Shown here: in pieces, positions 7,916 to 15,000 of the stretch
How the letters are laid out: the number at the start of each line of letters is the position of its first letter
How positions within the stretch are numbered: the first letter of the stretch is position 1
DNA from: Rhodospirillales bacterium
Lineage (GTDB): Bacteria; Pseudomonadota; Alphaproteobacteria; Dongiales; Dongiaceae
DNA: 63,182 bases
Assembly (NCBI GenBank): GCA_009885795.1
Contig: VFKA01000024.1
Coordinates: 1-63,182 of the forward strand
Direction of reading: 5' to 3'
Position numbers and translations under genes: made by a program
The notes under the pieces: model-generated
Databases searched by the model: none
What the model was told of the DNA's origin: nothing
What the model saw: only the letters and a program-made list of their open reading frames with translations

Positions 7916-8818
7916 ATGATTGGAAGAGACTCACTGCTTAAGGCCCGTTTATGGGCGGTCGTGGCCTGCCTGGCGGGTTCGCTTGCGCTCGGCGGATGCA
8001 GCGAGACAGCGGAGCCACAAACGACGGCGCCGGCCGCGGATGCGGAGGACTTCCCCAATCTGGCGACGGTCCCCGGCGAGGTGCCGGCCGCGACCAGCCG
8101 CGCCGAGCGCGAACGCATCATCGAGGGATTGAAGGCCGACAAGGCGAACGCGGAATACACCGGCGATGTCTTCGGCGATCAGGCGGCATCGGTTGCGCCG
8201 GCCGAGCCGCCGCCGCCAGCCCCGCCGCCGAAGCCCGAAGATACGGCGGAATCCTCGGCCGAAGAGGCCGCCGCGGCGGAATCGGCGCCGGCGCCGGCGC
8301 CGGAGCCGGAATCGGTGCCCGAGGCGGCGCCGGTCGAATCGGTCGAAACGACCGAGGTGCCGGTGGTTGAGGAGCCCGAGTCCGCGCCCGAGGCCGAGGA
8401 AAGCGCCGTCGCCGTCGACCCTTCGACAATCGAAGCGCCGTCCGAGCCGGCCGAACCTGACTTGGCGGCTACGGGCGCGCCGGCGGGCACGCCCATCGGC
8501 ATCGTCTATTTCGACACGAACTCGGCCAGTTTGTCGAGCGAGGCCGAAGACGTGTTGCGCGAGATCGCCCGCGTTCACCAGGAGAGCGGCCGGAACCTTC
8601 GTATCGTCGGTCACGCCAGCGGCGGCGTGGATCAACCCGAAGCCAACATGAAAATGTCGATGAAACGCGCCGCCGCCGTCGCGGAAGGCCTGGCGAGCTT
8701 GGGTCTGGCCCAGGAAAGTTTGGAGGTCGAGGCGCTTGGGGACACCGCGCCAGCCGCCGATGAATCGACTCCGGAAGGGGAGGCCGCCAACCGCCGCACC
8801 GAGATCTTTTTCCAGTAG
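7916..8818 (+). CDS. OmpA-family lipoprotein with acidic Ala/Pro/Glu linker
   Basis: The product of about 300 residues begins with a lipoprotein signal (LWAVVACLAGSLALGGC, lipobox LGGC). The middle third is a low-complexity Pro/Ala/Glu/Val linker. The C-terminal 110 residues are an OmpA-like peptidoglycan-binding domain: IGIVYFDTNSASL, RIVGHASGG and the terminal NRRTEIFF. It would sit in the outer membrane or periplasm and tether it to the cell wall. Two adjacent ATGs (7913, 7916) are equally good starts, and neither has a strong ribosome site. It diverges from phaC. Confidence 0.85.
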   Translation: MIGRDSLLKARLWAVVACLAGSLALGGCSETAEPQTTAPAADAEDFPNLATVPGEVPAATSRAERERIIEGLKADKANAEYTGDVFGDQAASVAPAEPPPPAPPPKPEDTAESSAEEAAAAESAPAPAPEPESVPEAAPVESVETTEVPVVEEPESAPEAEESAVAVDPSTIEAPSEPAEPDLAATGAPAGTPIGIVYFDTNSASLSSEAEDVLREIARVHQESGRNLRIVGHASGGVDQPEANMKMSMKRAAAVAEGLASLGLAQESLEVEALGDTAPAADESTPEGEAANRRTEIFFQ

Positions 8819-8862
8819 TTGGCTCGTGCCTGGAATGGTGGATGTCTGACATGAGCCTTATC

Positions 8863-8953
8863 CCTCGTCCTTCGACAAGCTCGGGACGAGGAGGTTCAGG
8901 ACGACACCCTCATGCCGAGCCTGTCGAAGCATGAGCTTGTCGAAGCATGAGGG
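8863..8953. repeat. Interspersed palindromic repeat, family B (copy 1)
   Basis: The element has the form CTTCGACAAGCTCGGGACGAGG ... CCTCATGCCGAG ... GTCGAAGCATGAGGG, an imperfect palindrome. The right end is partly duplicated (GTCGAAGCATGAG occurs twice). A second copy lies at 33221-33276. This copy overlaps the annotated start of hom. Confidence 0.8.
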
Positions 8954-10250
8954 TCGCCAGGCCGGGGCGTTGCGCGTGGGCATTGCCGGCCTCGGAACCG
9001 TCGGCGCGGGCGTCGTCAAGCTGCTGCGCCAGAACACCGACGTCCTGGCGGAGCGCTGCGGCCGGCGCGTGGAGATCGCCGCGGTCTCGGCCCGGAAGCG
9101 GGACGCCAGGCGCGATTGCGATCTAACCGGATTGCGCTGGGAAGGCGATGCCGCCCAGTTGGCCAAGGATCCCGGCATCGACGTCGTGGTCGAGCTGATT
9201 GGCGGCGCGGAAGGTCCGGCGCGCGAGCTGGTCGAGACGGCCATCGCCAACCGCAAGCACGTGGTGACCGCGAACAAGGCGCTGATCGCGCATCATGGCG
9301 CGGCGTTGGCGAAGGCCGCCGAGAAGGCCGGCGTCACGGTTGCCTTCGAGGCGGCGGTCGCCGGCGGCATCCCGATCGTCAAAACCCTGCGCGAAGGACT
9401 CGCCGCCAACCGCATCCAGCGGATCTATGGAATCCTGAACGGGACTTGCAACTACATCCTCACCACCATGCGCCGTACCGGCGCCGAGTTCGCCGGCGTG
9501 CTCGCCGAGGCCCAAGCGCTCGGCTATGCCGAGGCCGATCCCGGCTTCGACGTCGACGGCATCGACGCCGCGCACAAGCTGGCGATCCTGACCAGCCTCG
9601 CCTTCGGCTGCGAGATCGATCTCGCCGGCGTGCATGTCGAGGGCATACGCCACGTCCGGGCCGTCGACATCGCCTTTGCCGAGGAGCTCGGTTACCGCAT
9701 CAAGCTGCTCGGCCTCGCCCGCCCGACCGAGAGCGGCATCGAACAGCGCGTGCACGCCTGCATGGTGCCGCTGGGCACGCCCATCGCCCATGTCGACGGG
9801 GTGTTCAACGCGGTCGTGACCGAAGGAGATTTCGTCGGCCAAAGCATGGTCGAGGGCCGCGGCGCCGGGGCGGGGCCCACGGCCTCGGCGGTGGTGGCCG
9901 ATCTCATCGACCTTGCGCGCGGACGGGCGCTGCCGATGTTCGGCGTCCCGGCGGCGGCGTTGCGCCGTATTCCGGCCTCGCCGATCGATCGGCACCGTGG
10001 CGCCTACTATGTGCGCCTCATGGTCGTGGACAAGCCCGGCGTCATCGCCGACGTGGCGGCGGCGCTGCGCGACGAGCAGGTCTCGATGGAGGCCATGATC
10101 CAGCGCGCGCGGGCGCCTGGCGAACCCGTGCCGGTGGTGCTGACCACGCATGATACCCTGGAGGCGTCGATGGGCCGCGCACTCGCGCGCATCGCGGCGC
10201 TAGGCTCCGTGGTCGAGCCGCCGCGCATGATCCGCATCGAAGCGTTATAG
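8931..10250 (+). CDS. hom: Homoserine dehydrogenase
   Basis: The NAD(P)-dependent enzyme reduces aspartate semialdehyde to homoserine for threonine and methionine synthesis. The Rossmann segment is VGIAGLGTVGAGVVKLL; the catalytic core includes VTANKALIA, GILNGTCNYILT and EADPGFDVDGIDAAHK. A C-terminal ACT domain (about 355-430, YYVRLMVVDKPGVIADVA) gives allosteric control. At about 430 residues it matches the ACT-bearing monofunctional type. The ATG at 8931 falls inside a repeat element and the first 13 residues look repeat-encoded. A TTG at 8970 just before RVGIAG would also fit. glpX follows after 9 bp. Confidence 0.95.
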   Translation: MSLSKHEGRQAGALRVGIAGLGTVGAGVVKLLRQNTDVLAERCGRRVEIAAVSARKRDARRDCDLTGLRWEGDAAQLAKDPGIDVVVELIGGAEGPARELVETAIANRKHVVTANKALIAHHGAALAKAAEKAGVTVAFEAAVAGGIPIVKTLREGLAANRIQRIYGILNGTCNYILTTMRRTGAEFAGVLAEAQALGYAEADPGFDVDGIDAAHKLAILTSLAFGCEIDLAGVHVEGIRHVRAVDIAFAEELGYRIKLLGLARPTESGIEQRVHACMVPLGTPIAHVDGVFNAVVTEGDFVGQSMVEGRGAGAGPTASAVVADLIDLARGRALPMFGVPAAALRRIPASPIDRHRGAYYVRLMVVDKPGVIADVAAALRDEQVSMEAMIQRARAPGEPVPVVLTTHDTLEASMGRALARIAALGSVVEPPRMIRIEAL

Positions 10251-10259
10251 GAGACTCCG

Positions 10260-11255
10260 TTGCCGCAAAAGACCGCAAATGCCTTGCCGATCATGGAGCG
10301 CAACCTGGCGTTGGAGGCCGTGCGCGTGACCGAGGCGGCGGCGCTGTCCGCCTCGCGCCTCATGGGGCGGGGCGACGAAAAAGCAGCCGACCAGGCCGCT
10401 GTCGACGCGATGCGGCGTGCCCTCAACGCGCTCTCGATCGATGGCACCGTGGTCATCGGCGAGGGCGAGCGCGACGAGGCGCCGATGCTCTACATCGGCG
10501 AGAAGGTCGGCGCCGGCGGGCCCAAGGCCGACATCGCGCTCGATCCCCTGGAGGGGACGACGATCACCGCCAAGGGCGGCCCGAACGCGCTCGCCGTCGT
10601 CGCCATCGCCGGCGAAGGCGGATTCCTGAACGCGCCCGACGTCTACATGGACAAGATCGCGGTCGGTGGCGGATTGCCGGACGCCGTCGTCGACTTGGAT
10701 GCCAAGCCGGCGGAGAACCTCCGCGCCCTCGCCCTGGCGAAAAAAGTAGAGATCGCCGATCTGGTCGTCTGCATTCTCGATCGCCCGCGTCACCAGGAGC
10801 TGATCGCCGCGGTGCGAATTGCGGGTGCCCGCATCGCCCTCATCTCCGACGGAGACGTGAGCGGCGTCATCGCCACGGCGCGCCCCAACAGCGGCGTCGA
10901 CATCTACATGGGCTCCGGCGGCGCTCCCGAAGGCGTGCTGGCGGCAGCCGCGCTTCGGTGCATCGGCGGGCAGATGCAAGGCCGGCTTATCTTCCGCAAC
11001 GACGACGAGCGGGGGCGTGCCCGGCGCTACGGCATCGCCGATTTCGACCGCAAATACGGCCTGCTCGATCTCGCCAAGGGCGACGTCATGTTCGCGGCGA
11101 CGGGGGTCACCGATGGCACCATGCTGCGCGGCGTCAGGCGATTTCGCGGCGGCGCCATCACCCATTCCATGGTCATGCGTTCCAAGACCGGCACGGTTCG
11201 CGTCATCGAGGCGCACCACAATTTCGAACGCAAAGTCGGATTCGATGCCGGATAG
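10260..11255 (+). CDS. glpX: Fructose-1,6-bisphosphatase class II
   Basis: The metal-dependent phosphatase converts fructose-1,6-bisphosphate to fructose-6-phosphate in gluconeogenesis. Signature segments include MERNLALEAVRVTEAAAL, VIGEGERDEAPMLYIGE, DIALDPLEGTT and GSGGAPEGVLAAAALRC. The 331-residue length is typical. TTG at 10260 follows AGGAG with good spacing. An ATG 11 codons later (10293) begins at the family's usual MERNLALE and is a fair alternative. It sits between hom and recJ, an order familiar from alphaproteobacteria. Confidence 0.95.
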   Translation: MPQKTANALPIMERNLALEAVRVTEAAALSASRLMGRGDEKAADQAAVDAMRRALNALSIDGTVVIGEGERDEAPMLYIGEKVGAGGPKADIALDPLEGTTITAKGGPNALAVVAIAGEGGFLNAPDVYMDKIAVGGGLPDAVVDLDAKPAENLRALALAKKVEIADLVVCILDRPRHQELIAAVRIAGARIALISDGDVSGVIATARPNSGVDIYMGSGGAPEGVLAAAALRCIGGQMQGRLIFRNDDERGRARRYGIADFDRKYGLLDLAKGDVMFAATGVTDGTMLRGVRRFRGGAITHSMVMRSKTGTVRVIEAHHNFERKVGFDAG

Positions 11256-11284
11256 CGCGAGAGCATTCTACCGGTATTTCTGTC

Positions 11285-11346
11285 GTCCCGGCGAAAGCCG
11301 GGACCCATCGCGACACGGCTCGATGGATTCCGGCTTGCGCCGGAAT
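11285..11346. repeat. Double-hairpin intergenic repeat, family C (copy 1)
   Basis: Two perfect 8-bp stems, GTCCCGGC-GAAA-GCCGGGAC (11285-11304) and ATTCCGGC-TTGC-GCCGGAAT (11327-11346), are joined by a 22-bp spacer. The form is typical of small dispersed extragenic elements. A half-element with the same stem type is at 25463-25482. Confidence 0.8.
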
Positions 11347-11361
11347 GACAGACTTCAATTA

Positions 11362-11382
11362 GAGGGGTTTCGCCCCCTTTTT
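11362..11382 (+). terminator. Possible weak terminator after glpX
   Basis: GAGGGG-TTTCG-CCCCC followed by five Ts (11378-11382) is a short stem with a U tract, lying just before the recJ start at 11388. The stem is only 4-5 bp and its proximity to recJ suggests it may instead affect recJ expression. Confidence 0.4.
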
Positions 11383-11387
11383 CGTGT

Positions 11388-13199
11388 GTGAACGAGCGCG
11401 GGGAGACCTGCCTTGGCGTCGAGCGCTCGCACGGCGGGCGCCGCTGGGTAATCCGCGCGGGGGACAACCGGGAATCCGACCAGCGAACGGGCCTGGCGAT
11501 CGCGCAACGCCTCGGCGTACCGGAGATCGTCGGCCGGCTTCTGGCGGCGCGCGGCGTGGATGCCGAAAGCGCGGCGTCGTTCCTCAACCCGGCCTTGCGC
11601 GATCACCTGCCCGACCCATCGCGATTCAAGGACATGGACCGCGCCGTCGAGCGGCTGGTCCGCGCCGTCGGCAACGGCGAGGGCATCGCCGTCTTCGGGG
11701 ATTACGACGTGGACGGGGCGACCTCGGCGGCGCTCCTGCATCGCTTCTTCGCCGCGATCGGCGTGGCGGTGACACTCTACGTGCCCGACCGGCTGACCGA
11801 GGGTTACGGTCCGAACGCCCCGGCGCTGCGCCGGCTGCGAGACGCGGGGATCGCGGTCGTCGTCACCGTCGATTGCGGCATCACCGCGTTCGAGGCCCTG
11901 GCCGAGGCGGAGGGCGTAGGCCTCGACGTCATCGTCATCGATCATCACGTGGCCGAGCCGCGCCTGCCGCCGGCCCACGCCGTCGTCGATCCGAACCGCC
12001 TGGACGAGGCCGACGACGTGCGCGCCGGTTACGGGACGCTTGCCGCGGTCGGGCTGGCGTTCCTGCTCGTCGTCGGCGTCAATCGGAGCTTACGCCGGGC
12101 CGGCCGCTACGAAAGTTCGCCCGAGCCCGATCTTCTTCAGTGGCTCGATCTGGTGGCGCTCGGCACGATCTGCGACGTGGTGCCGCTTCGGGGCTTGAAC
12201 CGCGCCTTTGCCGCGCAAGGGCTTAAGGTGATGGCCGCGCGGGCCAATATCGGCCTGGCCGCGCTCGCCGACCGGGCGCGCATCGCCGAACGCCCCACCG
12301 GCTGGCACGCGGGGTTCGTGCTAGGGCCGCGCGTCAACGCCGGCGGGCGCATCGGCGCGGCCGATCTGGGCGCGCGGCTGCTCAGCACCGAGGATCCGGC
12401 CGAGGCGGCCGCGATCGCCGACCGGCTGGAGGCGCTCAATGCCGAGCGCCGCGCGATCGAGCGGGTCGTGCTGGACGCGGCACAGGTCAAGGCCGAGGCC
12501 GCATCGCACCCTGCGTTCATCTTCGTATCCGGCGAGGATTGGCACCCCGGCGTCATTGGCGTGGTGGCAAGCCGCCTCAAGGAGCGTTTCGGCCGGCCGG
12601 CCTGCGTCGTGGCGCTGGTCCAAGACAAAGCGATGGGCATGATCGGCAAGGGCTCCGGCCGGTCGGTGGCGGGGGTCGATTTCGGCAGCGCCGTCATCGC
12701 GGCGCGCCAGGCCGGATTACTCATCAATGGCGGCGGTCATCCGATGGCCGCCGGCCTGACGGTGGCGGCGGACCGGATCGAGGACTTGCGCGATTTCCTG
12801 ACGGAACGGCTGGCCGGCCAGATGGGCGTCGGATCCCGGGAGCGGATTTTCGAGCTCGACGGCGTGTTGGCGCTGGCGGCGGTGACGCCGGATCTCGCGA
12901 GGGTCGTCGCCGATCTCGGCCCCTTCGGCAGCGGCAACGCCGAACCCCGCTTCGCCATCACCGGCGTTCGCGTCGTGCGCGCAACCCAAGCCGGCGCCGA
13001 GCATGTGCGCTGCATTCTTGCCGGCGCCGGGGGCGGCCGGCTAAAGGCGATCGCGTTTCGCGCCTTCGAGAGCGACGTCGGGCGAGCCTTGATGCGCTCC
13101 TCGGGCGCGGTCATGCACCTCGCCGGATGCTTGCGCCTCGATCGCTGGCAGGGCCGCGAAGAGGTGCAGCTCGTGATCGAGGACGCGGCGGCGGCCTAG
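11388..13199 (+). CDS. recJ: Single-stranded-DNA-specific exonuclease RecJ
   Basis: This 603-residue 5'-3' ssDNA exonuclease acts in recombination and mismatch repair. The DHH phosphoesterase motifs are present in order: FGDYDVDGATSAA (about 104), DCGITA (about 163) and VIDHHVAE (about 185). They are followed by the DHHA1 motif GGGHPMAAG (about 446) and an OB-like C-terminal domain. The GTG at 11388 is used because the conserved N-terminus LGVERS...RRWVIR begins soon after. There is no clear ribosome site. It follows glpX after a repeat element. Confidence 0.95.
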   Translation: MNERGETCLGVERSHGGRRWVIRAGDNRESDQRTGLAIAQRLGVPEIVGRLLAARGVDAESAASFLNPALRDHLPDPSRFKDMDRAVERLVRAVGNGEGIAVFGDYDVDGATSAALLHRFFAAIGVAVTLYVPDRLTEGYGPNAPALRRLRDAGIAVVVTVDCGITAFEALAEAEGVGLDVIVIDHHVAEPRLPPAHAVVDPNRLDEADDVRAGYGTLAAVGLAFLLVVGVNRSLRRAGRYESSPEPDLLQWLDLVALGTICDVVPLRGLNRAFAAQGLKVMAARANIGLAALADRARIAERPTGWHAGFVLGPRVNAGGRIGAADLGARLLSTEDPAEAAAIADRLEALNAERRAIERVVLDAAQVKAEAASHPAFIFVSGEDWHPGVIGVVASRLKERFGRPACVVALVQDKAMGMIGKGSGRSVAGVDFGSAVIAARQAGLLINGGGHPMAAGLTVAADRIEDLRDFLTERLAGQMGVGSRERIFELDGVLALAAVTPDLARVVADLGPFGSGNAEPRFAITGVRVVRATQAGAEHVRCILAGAGGGRLKAIAFRAFESDVGRALMRSSGAVMHLAGCLRLDRWQGREEVQLVIEDAAAA

Positions 13200-13229
13200 T
13201 TCAAGTCTCGGAAGCTTTGACCCAGCCGC

Positions 13230-13334
13230 CATGCTTCGAGACGCCGCTTCGCGGCTCCTCAGCATGAGGTAACAATTTGATAAAGAACGCCTACCTCATC
13301 CTGAGGAGCGTTCGAAGAACGCGTCTCGAAGGAT
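13230..13334. repeat. Interspersed repeat, family A (copy 1, paired)
   Basis: Two inverted halves are present: ATGCTTCGAGACGCCGC...CTCCTCAGCATGAGG (13230-13269) and CCTCATCCTGAGGAGCG...GCGTCTCGAAGGA (13294-13334). Other copies are at 20268-20371, 47614-47650, 53533-53578, 56514-56554 and 56604-56647. This one fills the recJ-ridA gap. Confidence 0.85.
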
Positions 13335-13368
13335 TGGCCATAGGTCTCGGGCTACCCGAGACTTGGCA

Positions 13369-13719
13369 TCAGTCCAGCGAAGCCGTCACCATGATCTCGA
13401 CGAGATAGTCGGGGCCGGCCAACTTGGCCTCGACGGTGGCGCGCGCCGGCGCGTTGCCGTTGGGGACCCAGGCGTCCCAGACCTTGTTCATTTCGTCGAA
13501 GCGGCGAATATCCGCCATCCAAATGTTTGCCGAAAGGATCTTCGCCTTGTTGCTGCCGGCGGCCTTCAGCAAGCGGTCGATCCGGCTCAGGATCTGCTTG
13601 GTCTGCTGCCCGACCGAGGGCACCGGCCGGTCGGCGACCTGGCCGGCGAGATAGACCGTGTTGCCGTGGATGACGGCCTGGCTCATGCGCGGGCCGACCT
13701 GGACTCGTCTGATCGCCAT
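13369..13719 (-). CDS. RidA/YjgF/YER057c/UK114 family protein
   Basis: The 116-residue protein belongs to the RidA superfamily, whose archetype hydrolyses reactive enamine/imine intermediates from PLP enzymes. Visible features are AVIHGNTVYLAGQVADRP, QTKQILSRIDRLLKAAGS, ILSANIWMADI and ARATVEAKLAGPDYLVEI. The Arg in ARATVEAKLA corresponds to the carboxylate-binding Arg of active members. The start at 13719 (MAIRRVQVG) is preferred over an ATG six codons upstream. It is a single gene convergent with recJ. Confidence 0.9.
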   Translation of the reverse strand: MAIRRVQVGPRMSQAVIHGNTVYLAGQVADRPVPSVGQQTKQILSRIDRLLKAAGSNKAKILSANIWMADIRRFDEMNKVWDAWVPNGNAPARATVEAKLAGPDYLVEIMVTASLD

Positions 13720-13873
13720 GTTCTTGTATCCTCTCAAGTGTATGAAGCCGGCCCTTCGGCCCGCTGGGGATGATTATGCGCGATCCCGCGGCCGGGCGAT
13801 AGCCTGCTTGGCCATGGGCCGGCGCCAATCCGGTTCCATTCGACCGAAAAATGCTCTAGAAACTGGCCCCGCC

Positions 13874-13949
13874 GTCCCCATCGTCTAGAGGCCTAGGACA
13901 CCGCCCTTTCACGGCGGTAACAGGGGTTCGAATCCCCTTGGGGACGCCA
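13874..13949 (+). tRNA. tRNA-Glu (anticodon TTC)
   Basis: A 76-nt cloverleaf. The acceptor stem pairs GTCCCCA (13874-13880) with TGGGGAC (13939-13945), followed by G and an encoded CCA (13947-13949). The anticodon arm is CCGCC-CTTTCAC-GGCGG, with TTC in the loop. The T arm is AGGGG-TTCGAAT-CCCCT. The anticodon reads GAA/GAG, hence Glu. Confidence 0.97.
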
Positions 13950-13965
13950 ATCTTTACGTAGGCCC

Positions 13966-14472
13966 ATGGACAATCAATACAAGACGCAGGATTTTCTTTC
14001 GTTCTGCCACCCGCTCACGGCCGAAATCCATCGGTATTGGGAGGCGAAGCGTGGGAGCCGTCCCATGCCGGCGCGGGCCGATATCGACCCGGGAGATCTC
14101 AGGAAGCACCTTCCGGGCATGATGATCGTCCAGATCGTTGCCGACGAGCGCCGCTATGTCTATCGCCTGGTTGGAACGCGCGAGGTGACGGCGCGTGGAA
14201 ACGATCCCACCGGCAAGTCCGTGGCCGAGAAGTTCTACGGCAGCAGCCGCGAGCGCGCGCTGGGCAATTACGACTATGTCGTGTCGAGCCGTTCCTACAT
14301 CTTCGACAACGAGGATTTCGTCACCTTCGACGGCAAGGCGGGCCACGAGGAGGTGCTGTTCCTGCCGCTTTCGAGCGACGGAACGAACGTCGACCAGATA
14401 CTGGTCTACACCTATCATTACTGGAATCCCTACCAGCGCCGATTGGCGGCTCGGAGCGCGCTCGATGGATGA
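13966..14472 (+). CDS. PAS_5-domain protein (copy 1 of tandem pair)
   Basis: The 168-residue single-domain protein resembles the PAS_5 family common in Rhodospirillales. Key segments are IHRYWEAKRGSRPMPARADI, LRKHLPGMMIVQIV, YRLVGTREVTARGNDPTGK and VLFLPLSSDGT. No signalling output domain is attached and no ligand is known. It starts 16 bp after tRNA-Glu and overlaps the next gene by 8 bp. The two proteins are near-copies along their whole length, so they arose by tandem duplication. Confidence 0.85.
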   Translation: MDNQYKTQDFLSFCHPLTAEIHRYWEAKRGSRPMPARADIDPGDLRKHLPGMMIVQIVADERRYVYRLVGTREVTARGNDPTGKSVAEKFYGSSRERALGNYDYVVSSRSYIFDNEDFVTFDGKAGHEEVLFLPLSSDGTNVDQILVYTYHYWNPYQRRLAARSALDG

Positions 14473-14974
14473 TCTAATTAAGACGCTGGATTTCCTGACC
14501 GTCTGCCATCCGCTGACGGCCGACATCTATCGCTATTGGGAGACGAAACGAGGAAGCCGCCGCCTTCCGGCACGGGCCGACATCGATCCGGGCGAGCTGC
14601 GCAAGCATCTGCCGGGGATGATGATCGTCCAGGTGGTCGCCGACGAGCGTCGCTATCTCTATCGCCTGGTCGGCACGCGCGAGGTAACGGCGCGCGGAAA
14701 CGATCCGACCGGCCATGCCGTAGGGGAAGATTATTTCGGCAGCAGCCGCGAGCGCGTTTTCCACAATTACGACTATGTCGTGGAGAGCCGTTCGTTCCTG
14801 CTCGATAACGAAAGCTTCGTCATGCCGGATGGCAAGATCGGCAACGAGGAGGCGCTGTTCCTGCCGCTTTCGAGCGACGGAACGGACGTCGACCAGGTGC
14901 TGGTCTACACCTACCACTACTGGAATCCCTATCAGCGGCGGCTCGCGGTCGAGACCGGGGCCTTACACGAGTAG
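14465..14974 (+). CDS. PAS_5-domain protein (copy 2 of tandem pair)
   Basis: The 169-residue paralogue of the preceding gene matches at almost every conserved stretch (HPLTADIYRYWETKRGSR, ADIDPGELRKHLPGMMIVQV, REVTARGNDPTGHAVGED, LVYTYHYWNPYQRRLA). Differences cluster around the ligand-pocket half (VFHNYDYVVESRSFLLDNES versus ALGNYDYVVSSRSYIFDNED). The ATG at 14465 overlaps the upstream stop, suggesting co-translation. Its cellular role is unknown. Confidence 0.85.
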   Translation: MDDLIKTLDFLTVCHPLTADIYRYWETKRGSRRLPARADIDPGELRKHLPGMMIVQVVADERRYLYRLVGTREVTARGNDPTGHAVGEDYFGSSRERVFHNYDYVVESRSFLLDNESFVMPDGKIGNEEALFLPLSSDGTDVDQVLVYTYHYWNPYQRRLAVETGALHE

Positions 14975-15000
14975 CGCCGGATCGAACGGAGCGGAATGCC

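Noticed and set aside
13874-13965. tRNA-Glu as an integration site for a mobile element
   Set aside because: No integrase follows and no second copy of the tRNA 3' end was seen in the window. The PAS_5 genes beside it look like chromosomal duplicates.
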